From positions 280,762 through 344,761 of the forward strand of contig JAAHHJ010000002.1 in NCBI GenBank assembly GCA_010692425.1: 64,000 nt of DNA. The letters are read 5' to 3'. Within the stretch, counting starts at the first letter, position 1. Every line of letters begins with the position of its first letter. The notes under the pieces are model-generated. The model saw nothing but the letters and a program-made list of their open reading frames with translations. It made no database searches and was not told where the DNA came from. Positions 1-9,306 of the stretch are shown piece by piece. The DNA is from Symploca sp. SIO3C6 (lineage in GTDB: Bacteria; Cyanobacteriota; Cyanobacteriia; Cyanobacteriales; Coleofasciculaceae). The translations under genes were made by a program, and so were the position numbers.

Positions 1-3000
1 GACTCCTTTATTAATTTCAGTCTGGGCAGTTTTTTGCTCACCTGTAGCTGCTGTAGTAGTAGAAGTAGATGAGGTCGATTGGGCTGGTTTGAGTTGCTCA
101 CTCACATGCATCACCAGATTAGTAACACTGAGACCTTCCATAAATTTCGCTGTTGGCACATCTACATTCAAATGGTTTGTTATCCATTTCCTTAGTTCAA
201 TAGCCATCAGGGAATCTAGCCCCATATTGTTCAATGGTTGCTCTGTATCTAGTTGGGAAGCATTAAGACCTAAGGTTTTAGCTACTTGCTCTTGAAGATA
301 AGTAGTCAAAAGTAAGGCTTGGCCTTCTTTTGAGTTTTGTTGCAATTGCTCCAAAATACTCTTCTGCATTGACTGCTGCTGGGTTAGTGCCTGTGGCTGT
401 GGCAAAATTTTCTCTAACAGCAACCGATTTCCTCTGGCTTCATAGAGTTCTTTAAACACGACCCAATCAACATTAGCCACTGTTGCCTGGGCGAGATCTT
501 TTCCTAACAAGGTTTTTAGCATCTCAATCCCTTGCTCCGAAGGCAAGGTCTTAACACCCATGCGGGCTAACCCTGTCCGGATTTCTTCCGATGCCATGCC
601 ACCACCAGTCCAAGGTCCCCAATTCACACTTAAAGTGGGCAGTCCAAGCCCTTGACGATAATGGGCAAACATATCTAGAAAATGATTTGCAGCTGCATAA
701 TGTGCTTGTCCTTTAGATCCCCACACCGATGCAATCGAAGAGAAACAGAGGAAAAAGTCTAGTTTCATCTCTTGGGTGAGTTGATGTATAGTCCATGTCC
801 CTAGCACCTTGGGACAAAGTACAGCCTCAAGGGCATTGAAATCCATATCCTGTAGGACTTGATAGCCCGCAATACCAGCAGCATGGATGATGCCCCGCAG
901 TTGTGGCATACATCCTGTAAGCTGCTCCAACACCTGAGCCATCTGCTCCTGATTAGACACATCGGCTTGAGCTGCTAGAACCTTAGCTCCCTGCTCCTTC
1001 ATTTGGTTTATAGCTTCTTTAGCCTGCACTGAAGCCTCACTGCGCCCCACCAAGACTAAGTTCCGTGCCCCTTGTTCTACCATCCAAGCTGCAACTTTAA
1101 GTCCTAAAGCTCCTAAACCACCTGTAATCAGATAACTGCCATCAACATGAAATTTCAGCTGTTGAGGCTCTGAGGTTTGATGGCAAGGCACCAAGCGGCA
1201 AACATAGCGCTTTCCATCTCGAAAGGCTAAATGGTCTTCCCCATCTGAGTTCCAAATCTCTGCTAATAGGGTTGCTGCCTCATCTTTGGAAGCATCAGTT
1301 GCTAAGTCTAGCATTCCTCCCCACAGCTCAGGGTGTTCTAATGCAACCACCTTACCTAGTCCCCACAAAGGAGCCTGAGCAACAGCCACTGAACCGGTGT
1401 TGCTTGCAATTGGCACTGCTCCCCGACTCACCAGCCATAACCGAGGTGATGCTGAGCCATTGTATTTGACGAGCATTTGCACCAAATGCAAGACACTAGC
1501 ACAACTGAGAGTCTGAGCTTTTTCTAGAGATGAGATGGTCAACTCCTGTGAGAGTGCTGCCTCTAAACTCCACAGGTGTATTACTCCCTGAAGAGGTAGC
1601 TTTGTCGTCCCCAAAGCTTCTTGGAAAAGCCGCTCAAAGTGCGCCGGTTTACTGGGGTTAAGACTCCAAGTTCCGGTTTCTGAAGCTTGATACCCTGTAT
1701 CAGCATAAACGAGAATGCAGTTTTGACCCCGTTGCTTTAACAATTGTGCCAGGGCTTGTCCTATACCTGAATGGTCAGCCAAAATTAGCCAACTGCCAAG
1801 CTCAGAAGACGTTTGGTTTCCTGCCGATGATTTTGCCTGATTAGGTTTAGGCTGCCACTGTATCTGATAAAGCCAATCTTTGTTAGAAGTAGTATGCTGC
1901 TGATGTTGCTCAGCTAATACTTCCAGCAACTTAGGCAGTAATTTCATCTCATCTTCTGAGAATTTGTTTGCCCGCTCTAATAGCTGGGCTAATTGCTGTG
2001 AGAATCTTCCGGCTTGATCTACTGGTTGAGTTGAAAGTTTAGCATCTCCTGGAGCCAATAGTCTCGAAATCAGATTCTCGAGATTTTCTTCACTGAGGGC
2101 TGCTTGAATAGACTCAGGCTCTACCCAATAGCGCTGTCGCTCAAAGGGATAAGTTGGCAAAGGCAAGCGATTACGCTGCTCATGGGCATAAAACCCAGAC
2201 CAATCAACTTCAATACCTTTAAGCCACAGCTGACCCAAGATATTGAGCAAAAATGCAACATCTGAGCTTTGCTCTTTGGGATGGCGCACAGAAGACAAGA
2301 CAACTCGCCCACTTGCATCAGGATGCTGCAGAGCTAATGACTTCAAAGTTCGCCCTGGACCAACTTCCAATAGAATTCGAGCTGGGTCTTGCAATAGCTT
2401 TTGCACCCCTTCACTAAAGTGGACTGTTTGGCGCAGATGCTTCGCCCAATAGTTCGGATCTGTTGCCTCTGTCGCTGTGATCCAAGTCCCAGTGACATTA
2501 GAAATGTAAGGAATTTGAGGGGGATTGAGATTGATTTTACTAAAGAGAGAGCTAAATTCTCCCAAGATAGGATCCATCATCTGTGAATGGAAGGCGTGGG
2601 AAGTATGCAGATGGCGACAGTCTATGCCTTGTTTGAGGAGCTGCTTTTCTAAAGTCTCTATAGCATCCTTGGGACCAGAAACTGCACAAACTGATGGTGC
2701 GTTGATCGCTGCCAGGGAGAGTTTTTCACTCAGAAGCGGGCGTATTTCCTGCTCCGGAAGGAAAACTGCCAGCAGTGAGCCACCTGGAAGTTTCTGCATC
2801 ATTTGTCCGCGTGCAGCTACTAGCCTCAAGGCATCTTCTAAGGAGAACACTCCCGCCAGACAGGCGGCGACATACTCACCAATACTGTGACCAATCATCG
2901 CTTGTGGTTTGCATCCCCAGCTCATCCACAAACGTGCTAAGGCATACTCGATGACAAAAAGTGAAGCTTGGGTAATAGCAGTCTGTTTAAGTTGATGTGT

Positions 3001-4776
3001 TGCCTCATTAGCTTCTTGTGGGCTGGGATAGATCAGATGGCGCAGGTCAAGTTTGAGGTGAGGTTCAAGAAGTTCTGAGCAGATATCTACCTGTTGACGA
3101 AATATCGGCTCAATCTGGTAAAGTTCCAGCGCCATATTCACATACTGTGCACCTTGTCCTGAGAACATGAAGGCAACAGGTAGTTTCTTGGCTTCTTGAG
3201 AGTGGGTCAAGGCCGATTGCGGATCTGGTATTTCTAGAGCAGATATCGCCTCATCCCGATTTTGGCAAATCAGCATCCGTCGATGTTTGAAGACCTGACG
3301 ACCCACTTGCAGGGTATAAGCGACATCTGCCAAATTCAACTGAGAATTTTGCTGGAGATGTCGAGCCAGATTTTGGCTTGCTGCTTTGAGGGCTGTATCT
3401 GTCTTCGCTGATAGTAGCAGTAACTGCCAAGATCTCGAAGCTCCAGAAGAAACTGGGGTTGGAGCTTCTTCAAGCACAGCATGGGCGTTGGTTCCCCCAA
3501 TGCCAAAGGAACTGACCCCAGCTCGGCGGGGATTGCCTCTAGTTTGCCACGGTTGCAGCTTGGTATTGACGTAAAAAGGACTATTAGCGAAGTCAATCTG
3601 AGGGTTTGGCTGCTCGAAATGCAAACTGGGTGGAATCATCTGGTGTTTGAGTGCCAAAATCGTCTTGATCAGACCCACAACACCGGCGGCTCGATTCAGG
3701 TGTCCGAGGTTACTTTTAGCAGAACCGATCGCACAGAAGCCCTTTTTGTCAGTGCTGGCGCGAAATACTTGAGTCAGAGCAGCAATTTCAATTGGGTCTC
3801 CCATGCCTGTGGCAGTTCCGTGAGCCTCAATATAAGAAATAGTCTCAGGATCTACCTCGGCAAGTGCCTGGGCTTCAGCAATCGCTTCTGCTTGACCATC
3901 TACACTAGGTGCTGTGTAGCCCACTTTTAATGAGCCATCATTATTAATCGCTGAACCTCTGATCACTGCATAGATATGGTCGCGATCACGTATAGCATCC
4001 TCTAGGCGCTTGAGTAGCACAATTCCTACTCCACTGCCAAAAATAGTGCCTTGGGCTTTAGCATCAAAAGAGCGGCAATGTCCATCAGGAGAAGCAATTC
4101 CATCCTCTTGATAGAAATAACCTTGCTTGTGTGGGACTTGGATAGTAGCTCCACCAGCTAATGCCATATCGCACTCTTGATCTAGCAAACCTTGGCACGC
4201 CAGATGAACAGCTACTAATGAGGTAGAACAGGCGGTATTGATGCAGACAGAAGGTCCCTTCAAGTTCATCTTGTACGAGATGCGCGTGGGTACAAAGTCT
4301 TTATCATTACCAATTTCAATTTGTAAATCCCCCGCAAGTTTGAGGAAATCACGATGGGGCAGCAGGTTATAATGCAGGTAAGTGCTAAGGCTGGTACCGG
4401 CGTAAACACCAATTTTGCCATCGTAGGTTTGAGAGTTATAGCCAGCATTTTCCATAGCCCCCCAAGCACATTCGAGTAACAGCCGATGCTGTGGATCCAT
4501 TGCTTTAGCTTCTCGGGGAGAAAAACTGAAGAAGGAAGCATCAAACATCTCGATATCCGAGAGTATAGATCCAGCCTTGACATAATTAGGATCACTCAGG
4601 GTTTCTGAGTCTATGCCTACAGCTGCTAATTCCTGATCGGTAAACAAGGAAATAGACTCTATGCCATCGCGTAGATTTTGCCAGAACTGATCAACTGTCT
4701 TGGCTCCTGGAAAACGACCATCCACGCCGATAATGGCAATGCCTTCCAAGGAATCCTGCGTTGGGTAGTTATCCAT
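1..4776 (-). CDS. Type I polyketide synthase, KS-AT-KR-ACP module (3' end outside window)
   Basis: Open without a stop for 1592 codons to the left edge, so the C-terminus is missing. Domains in order: ketosynthase (about 12-430) with catalytic Cys183 in TACSTS, His319 in EAHGTATG and His359 in NLGHLN; malonyl-type acyltransferase (about 530-840) with Ser631 in GHSIGEY and a HAFH motif near 727, the signature usual for malonyl-CoA; ketoreductase (about 1210-1390) with TGGLGALG and Tyr1360 in YAAAN; acyl carrier domain with Ser1522 in GLDSL. The KR has Trp eight residues before its Tyr and lacks an LDD motif, which is typical of A-type (L-hydroxy) reductases. There is no DH, ER or MT between AT and KR. 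The module would extend a chain by one ketide and reduce it to a hydroxyl. The ATG overlaps the stop region of the upstream gene by 8 bp, suggesting translational coupling. A Thr/Ser-rich linker follows the ACP, so more domains or a docking region may lie outside the window. Confidence 0.95.
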   Translation of the reverse strand, partial: MDNYPTQDSLEGIAIIGVDGRFPGAKTVDQFWQNLRDGIESISLFTDQELAAVGIDSETLSDPNYVKAGSILSDIEMFDASFFSFSPREAKAMDPQHRLLLECAWGAMENAGYNSQTYDGKIGVYAGTSLSTYLHYNLLPHRDFLKLAGDLQIEIGNDKDFVPTRISYKMNLKGPSVCINTACSTSLVAVHLACQGLLDQECDMALAGGATIQVPHKQGYFYQEDGIASPDGHCRSFDAKAQGTIFGSGVGIVLLKRLEDAIRDRDHIYAVIRGSAINNDGSLKVGYTAPSVDGQAEAIAEAQALAEVDPETISYIEAHGTATGMGDPIEIAALTQVFRASTDKKGFCAIGSAKSNLGHLNRAAGVVGLIKTILALKHQMIPPSLHFEQPNPQIDFANSPFYVNTKLQPWQTRGNPRRAGVSSFGIGGTNAHAVLEEAPTPVSSGASRSWQLLLLSAKTDTALKAASQNLARHLQQNSQLNLADVAYTLQVGRQVFKHRRMLICQNRDEAISALEIPDPQSALTHSQEAKKLPVAFMFSGQGAQYVNMALELYQIEPIFRQQVDICSELLEPHLKLDLRHLIYPSPQEANEATHQLKQTAITQASLFVIEYALARLWMSWGCKPQAMIGHSIGEYVAACLAGVFSLEDALRLVAARGQMMQKLPGGSLLAVFLPEQEIRPLLSEKLSLAAINAPSVCAVSGPKDAIETLEKQLLKQGIDCRHLHTSHAFHSQMMDPILGEFSSLFSKINLNPPQIPYISNVTGTWITATEATDPNYWAKHLRQTVHFSEGVQKLLQDPARILLEVGPGRTLKSLALQHPDASGRVVLSSVRHPKEQSSDVAFLLNILGQLWLKGIEVDWSGFYAHEQRNRLPLPTYPFERQRYWVEPESIQAALSEENLENLISRLLAPGDAKLSTQPVDQAGRFSQQLAQLLERANKFSEDEMKLLPKLLEVLAEQHQQHTTSNKDWLYQIQWQPKPNQAKSSAGNQTSSELGSWLILADHSGIGQALAQLLKQRGQNCILVYADTGYQASETGTWSLNPSKPAHFERLFQEALGTTKLPLQGVIHLWSLEAALSQELTISSLEKAQTLSCASVLHLVQMLVKYNGSASPRLWLVSRGAVPIASNTGSVAVAQAPLWGLGKVVALEHPELWGGMLDLATDASKDEAATLLAEIWNSDGEDHLAFRDGKRYVCRLVPCHQTSEPQQLKFHVDGSYLITGGLGALGLKVAAWMVEQGARNLVLVGRSEASVQAKEAINQMKEQGAKVLAAQADVSNQEQMAQVLEQLTGCMPQLRGIIHAAGIAGYQVLQDMDFNALEAVLCPKVLGTWTIHQLTQEMKLDFFLCFSSIASVWGSKGQAHYAAANHFLDMFAHYRQGLGLPTLSVNWGPWTGGGMASEEIRTGLARMGVKTLPSEQGIEMLKTLLGKDLAQATVANVDWVVFKELYEARGNRLLLEKILPQPQALTQQQSMQKSILEQLQQNSKEGQALLLTTYLQEQVAKTLGLNASQLDTEQPLNNMGLDSLMAIELRKWITNHLNVDVPTAKFMEGLSVTNLVMHVSEQLKPAQSTSSTSTTTAATGEQKTAQTEINKGV

Positions 4777-7700
4777 TTTTTCTTACCTCTCTCTTTTGCT
4801 TGCGTTCTTTCCTGGCGTGTTGTTTTCGACGAACACGGTCATCGACCTCTTGAAAAGTCTCTTGCTCCTGTCCTTGGCTATCTGATTTCTGCCTTAAATA
4901 GTTTGCCTGAGCGTTGATAGTAGGATACTTATACAAGTCCACCAGAGAAATATTGCTATCAATTGCTTGCAGTTTGCTGAAAACCTGAACCATTAATAGC
5001 GAAGTGCCCCCCAACTCGAAGAAGTTATCATAGATGCCTACTTGTTCGATACTTAGTACTTCCGACCAAATCTTCACTAGCTTTTCTTCAAGTTGGTTAC
5101 TGGCAGCCACAAACTGTGATTCTAGTTCTGGGGGTCGAATCCGATGCTTTTGGGACTCAATCAGCTTGAGAATCTGCTCGGAGTCCCACAGTTGTGTGGC
5201 AATCTGCTGAATCGTTAGAGTTTGTCTCTGGCGATTAACTTCTGAGTGCTTAGCTTTGGGGTTTGATGGGGAATTATTAACTGATTCGGTAACCTCCGGG
5301 CTATAGGTTAACTCTGCGGCCAAATTGACTGGGAACTTAAACAGCCAACCCTCACCCAGTTGCTGCTTGCAGGAAATACCTACAGCATCGAGAAAATCAA
5401 GTGCTGGTTGATTCTTCTGAGTGGGAATATAGGAAACATCAATCCAGCTGAGTCCACGCTCTTTGGCAATTGTTCCCAATTTGGCCAGCATCTGATGCTC
5501 AACACCTCTACCTAGGGCCCGACAGCTTAATAGGAAGGTATCAACTTTGATTGCATCAGCTCCCATCTCAAACAGGAGTACGCCCACTAAGCCATAATCT
5601 CCAAAACGATCGCTCACCTCAACAGTAAGACACTCTAATTTACCTGATTCACATAAGTGTTGAATCTTGCTTTCAGAGCGCCTGATAGTTGTCAAATTGA
5701 ACTGGTTGGTTCGCTGTGTTAATTGCGAAACTCTTGCCAGTGTATGCCCTGCTATCGGCGCTATCTTAACCTCCAAGCCAAGACCCGTCAAGAAATCTTT
5801 GAACGTCAGCGCCTCTTTGCGGAAACTTTCGCGCTCAATGTTTTGTTGATAGAGAGCAGTTCGCTGTTTATCTTCTTCAGTGGTTTTCAAGTGATCAAAA
5901 GCCCAGACATGTTCGAGAAATTGAGGTATCTGATTTGGCTCGGAGGGTAGCTCAAGGGTAAGTACTGCTGGACAGTTGGCTTGAACTTCTGCACATTCAA
6001 GGGGATTGTCATCGACAAAGATAAAGCTATCTAGTCCTAAATTAAGCTCTTGGGCTAGGGATTTGATATTTTCTGACTTAGGTTGCCAGTTAATCCGCGC
6101 CTGTACGATCTGCTCACGCTTGAGAGGCATCTCCGAACGCTGCTCAAATACTGCCCAGACATCCTCTTGATTATTCTTGCTGCATAAACAGATCAGCATC
6201 CCAGAATCATGCTGTGCCACCATGAATTCTTGCAGTGCCTTGCGAGGAGGATCGATTTCAATGCCATCAACTCCATCTTCTCCGCAGACTCCTTTCCAAA
6301 GCGTCTGATCGCAGTCGAGTACAATCACTTTATAAGGAGCGCTCTTAATAGCATGGATCTTGCGTGCGATCGCAGTTCCGAGAGCAGTGTAGAAAGCTGG
6401 TGTATAGGGGACATGGCCGAACTCGTCTCCATGAGGGTCATAGTATGTCGAAACAGGATAACTTGCGCTCAATTCTGAGCTTTTGAGCAAGTACATACCA
6501 CTAACGCCATCAAGATAGGAGGCTAAAAGCCTTTCCATTTGCTGGTAGAGAATGCTACGTTTTGAGTCAGCGAGGGCTGTAGGTGAGGCGGGACAAAGGC
6601 AGATGAGATAGGGAGTGGTCAAGCGAGAAGCTGTGCTTCTTAGAGCATTCCCAAGGTCTTGGACATTCTGTTCGATCTTGGCAGCATTGACTACAGGTTT
6701 TGCCGATGAGGTATTTGTTTGCCAAGGGCGACGGGCATAGATATTGTAGAGACCTGAACCATGAAGCAGAGTCTCTTCTTCAATGTGGAGTTCAAACCCT
6801 TTTTCTTGTAGTAAGCGTTTTACTTCCTTGATTACACTTCCTTCTTGGTCATGCACTTCCACCACCATTTGTTGAATGATTTCCCAGTGCTGGTCTTCAA
6901 TCCCTTGGAGAACTGGCAACTCGCTTTTCTCAGCATCGAGTTTGAGCAAATCAATCCGTTCGATATTATGTTCTTTAATCACGCTCGAGAGAGTTCGCAA
7001 TTGGGCTTGAAAAGTTTCTCTGTCAAGCCTACCAGCCATGAATTCGTCAGCAATTGCATCCAACTGTTCTCCCTGAGCTGCATTAATTTGTTGCAGCATG
7101 TTCAGGATAACAGCTCGGACTGCCTTTTCGTCTTGATCATTATCGGCATGGAAGCCTGAGAAAACTGATGAGTTGGGATAGAAGGTGAATGTTTCTTCTT
7201 TGTTTTCGGAGGATAGTCCGCAGTTGAAAAGATTAGCGTTTTTGCAGTAGAGCCTGGCGTTGCTTTCTAACTTCTTAAAAGCATGGGGTGCTGGTTCAAA
7301 GGAATAAACCGTGGCATTCGGGCATTTTTGTTGTACAAACAGGGTAAATAGACCAATATTAGCCCCGACATCAACCACACAGGCATCATCATTGAGAACG
7401 ATCCCGTGCCTCAGATAAACCTGATCAATGAAAAGCTCTTGGTAGAGATACTCAGTTTCATATTGATTAAGGTGTGCTACTTCTAGACGGTTGGGCAAGG
7501 TATGGCGAAGTTGGTTGCTGAAAATCTTCTCTTTTTGAGAGGAATCAATTGCCAATTGTAAGCGATTGTCGTTTTGCTCCCAATCTTGCAATCGTAGCAG
7601 AACTACATTTACCCCATCTTGATTACTGCCAAGAAGGCTATTGGGATTTAGCAGTTCTTGGAATACTTGATTATAGGCTGCAAACTCAATAGTGAAGGGA

Positions 7701-8707
7701 ATATTGAGTTGTTTGCTCCAAAAAGCGAGAGAATCTTCAACTGGCTCCGCTGTAAATGTGGCAGTAAGGGCAATTTTTTGCTTTTTTTGAACATTGCGCA
7801 ACATTGCCTCTCGTGAGGCGCGTCCAATGAATATCCCCTCTATTTCAATGACTAAAGCCCCACTTTCATCAAATAGGTAGAGATTGGCACTCAGTGTTTG
7901 TTCACTTGAGTCTTGGGTGGGGTTTAATTGGGCATAGCTCCAGAGGCAATTGCCGGGACTACGGTAGACTTGCAAGCGCTCCAGACTCACTGGTAAATAA
8001 GTCTGTTGTTTCAGGGAATTCGGTAAGGCAGCCCATAAAACCTGCAAGCAGCTATCGAGCAACACCGGATGCACATTGTAATCTTGGGCATCTGGAATTA
8101 AAGCTGATGGCAGCTGAATTTGACCGAGGGCTTCTCCTTCTTTTCTCCAGAGTTGTTCAATAACTTGAAAGTTGGAACCATAGTCGATGCTTCGCTCTCT
8201 ACACTCTTGGTAATGGGCATCAACAGATATTTTTTGACACCTTGCTTGTAAAACGCTCAAGTCTGTCTGAGTGTTTCCCAAGTCTAGTTCTTTGAGCAGA
8301 AGCTTCCCAGAGGCATGGATATTTTGAGATAATTCTTCATTAGTTTGACCTTTTGTAAGTCTTAAAATTTTGAAGGAATAGGCTTGATCACTTTCAACTG
8401 TTAAGATGGTTTGTATAGTTTGAACTTCATTATCTAATAGGATTAGAGCTTCTTGGATAGTGAAGTTTTCCACAACCCAATTCTCAGATTTAGACAAGGA
8501 ATTTACTGCAGTTAATGCCATCTCTATATAGGCAGTTGCAGGTAAAATTGCTCTGTCGTATACGCAGTGATGTTGTAGAAAAGTTGGAGACTCGATTCTG
8601 ATCTGGGATTCAAATTTAACTTCATTAATGGCGGACTCAAGGCGCCGACCTAGAAGAGGATGAAGGCTTTGGTTTTGATTATTAAAGTGATCATATTCTT
8701 GGTTCAT
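4769..8707 (-). CDS. PKS loading-type protein: DH, FkbM methyltransferase, FkbH-like HAD, carrier protein
   Basis: 1312 residues. Residues 1-290 form a polyketide dehydratase double hot-dog: His47 in an H-x3-D-x4-P motif (the usual Gly is Asp51) and Asp218 in HPVLLDS. Residues about 320-420 resemble the N-terminal subdomain of FkbH-like proteins. An FkbM-type SAM methyltransferase follows (DVGANIG near 446, FEPAP). The rest of the FkbH-like enzyme comes next: HAD motif LDCDQTLWKG with Asp798 and Asp800, VDDNP, then a GNAT-like C-terminal part. A carrier domain closes the protein (GGTSLL, Ser1236). FkbH enzymes move a glyceryl group from 1,3-bisphosphoglycerate onto a carrier protein with loss of phosphate, so this is probably a starter or extender loading protein; the methyltransferase would O-methylate the unit. 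It is first in the operon and overlaps the next PKS gene by 8 bp. A DH at the N-terminus of a first gene is odd. The exact product is not predictable here. Confidence 0.9.
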   Translation of the reverse strand: MNQEYDHFNNQNQSLHPLLGRRLESAINEVKFESQIRIESPTFLQHHCVYDRAILPATAYIEMALTAVNSLSKSENWVVENFTIQEALILLDNEVQTIQTILTVESDQAYSFKILRLTKGQTNEELSQNIHASGKLLLKELDLGNTQTDLSVLQARCQKISVDAHYQECRERSIDYGSNFQVIEQLWRKEGEALGQIQLPSALIPDAQDYNVHPVLLDSCLQVLWAALPNSLKQQTYLPVSLERLQVYRSPGNCLWSYAQLNPTQDSSEQTLSANLYLFDESGALVIEIEGIFIGRASREAMLRNVQKKQKIALTATFTAEPVEDSLAFWSKQLNIPFTIEFAAYNQVFQELLNPNSLLGSNQDGVNVVLLRLQDWEQNDNRLQLAIDSSQKEKIFSNQLRHTLPNRLEVAHLNQYETEYLYQELFIDQVYLRHGIVLNDDACVVDVGANIGLFTLFVQQKCPNATVYSFEPAPHAFKKLESNARLYCKNANLFNCGLSSENKEETFTFYPNSSVFSGFHADNDQDEKAVRAVILNMLQQINAAQGEQLDAIADEFMAGRLDRETFQAQLRTLSSVIKEHNIERIDLLKLDAEKSELPVLQGIEDQHWEIIQQMVVEVHDQEGSVIKEVKRLLQEKGFELHIEEETLLHGSGLYNIYARRPWQTNTSSAKPVVNAAKIEQNVQDLGNALRSTASRLTTPYLICLCPASPTALADSKRSILYQQMERLLASYLDGVSGMYLLKSSELSASYPVSTYYDPHGDEFGHVPYTPAFYTALGTAIARKIHAIKSAPYKVIVLDCDQTLWKGVCGEDGVDGIEIDPPRKALQEFMVAQHDSGMLICLCSKNNQEDVWAVFEQRSEMPLKREQIVQARINWQPKSENIKSLAQELNLGLDSFIFVDDNPLECAEVQANCPAVLTLELPSEPNQIPQFLEHVWAFDHLKTTEEDKQRTALYQQNIERESFRKEALTFKDFLTGLGLEVKIAPIAGHTLARVSQLTQRTNQFNLTTIRRSESKIQHLCESGKLECLTVEVSDRFGDYGLVGVLLFEMGADAIKVDTFLLSCRALGRGVEHQMLAKLGTIAKERGLSWIDVSYIPTQKNQPALDFLDAVGISCKQQLGEGWLFKFPVNLAAELTYSPEVTESVNNSPSNPKAKHSEVNRQRQTLTIQQIATQLWDSEQILKLIESQKHRIRPPELESQFVAASNQLEEKLVKIWSEVLSIEQVGIYDNFFELGGTSLLMVQVFSKLQAIDSNISLVDLYKYPTINAQANYLRQKSDSQGQEQETFQEVDDRVRRKQHARKERKQKREVRKNG

Positions 8708-9306
8708 AAATACCTCACAAATTATATTGGAAATAGAGTGAATTAGACTTTTACGTACCTGCTATGATAAATTGGCAGCGTTTATCATCTCAAATTACTA
8801 TTGTGTATAGCTTTGAGTATTTGATAATTTGTTTTTCACTCTCAATGAGAGCTGAATGCACGGAATTCTTGTTGCAGCAGTAAGTTTAGAATTTGTTTGT
8901 CGTAATTCAGGATACTAAGTACGGAAGAACCGAAAAATTAGATTATTAGTAATATATTCTTCAGTTTCTTTAAGCTGCAATTGGTACAAAAATTCATCCA
9001 AAATAATGTGTGAACAATTTATTTCTGCTCATACATTATCCATCAAGGATAGCCTCAAAATATTAGCTTGACAACAAGTTTATCTAAAAAACACAAAAAA
9101 CTCTGCAAAAGATAAAGATTGTGCAAACGATGTGATACAACCTCAAAAAATTATAGTAGAGATTTACCTATAGCTAGTATACTACACAATGTTAGAAATT
9201 GCTGTATAATTGATCACAATGGCTTACCTTCCTCACTTTGCTTCGCTCTGATGTGGGGACTGCCGCCAGACGTTCAATTTTTGGCAAAAGAGCCTATACT
9301 TAGATA
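8708..9306. other. Intergenic region upstream of the PKS operon
   Basis: About 600 bp, A+T-rich, with no credible coding frame. Both flanking genes are on the minus strand, so this should hold the PKS promoter and the 3' untranslated end of the GGDEF/EAL gene. I see no clear promoter boxes, operator palindrome or strong terminator. Confidence 0.6.

Noticed and set aside
2525..2890. Plus-strand open frames across the PKS region (for example 2525-2890 and 3481-3930)
   Set aside because: They are antisense to continuous PKS domains with intact catalytic motifs.
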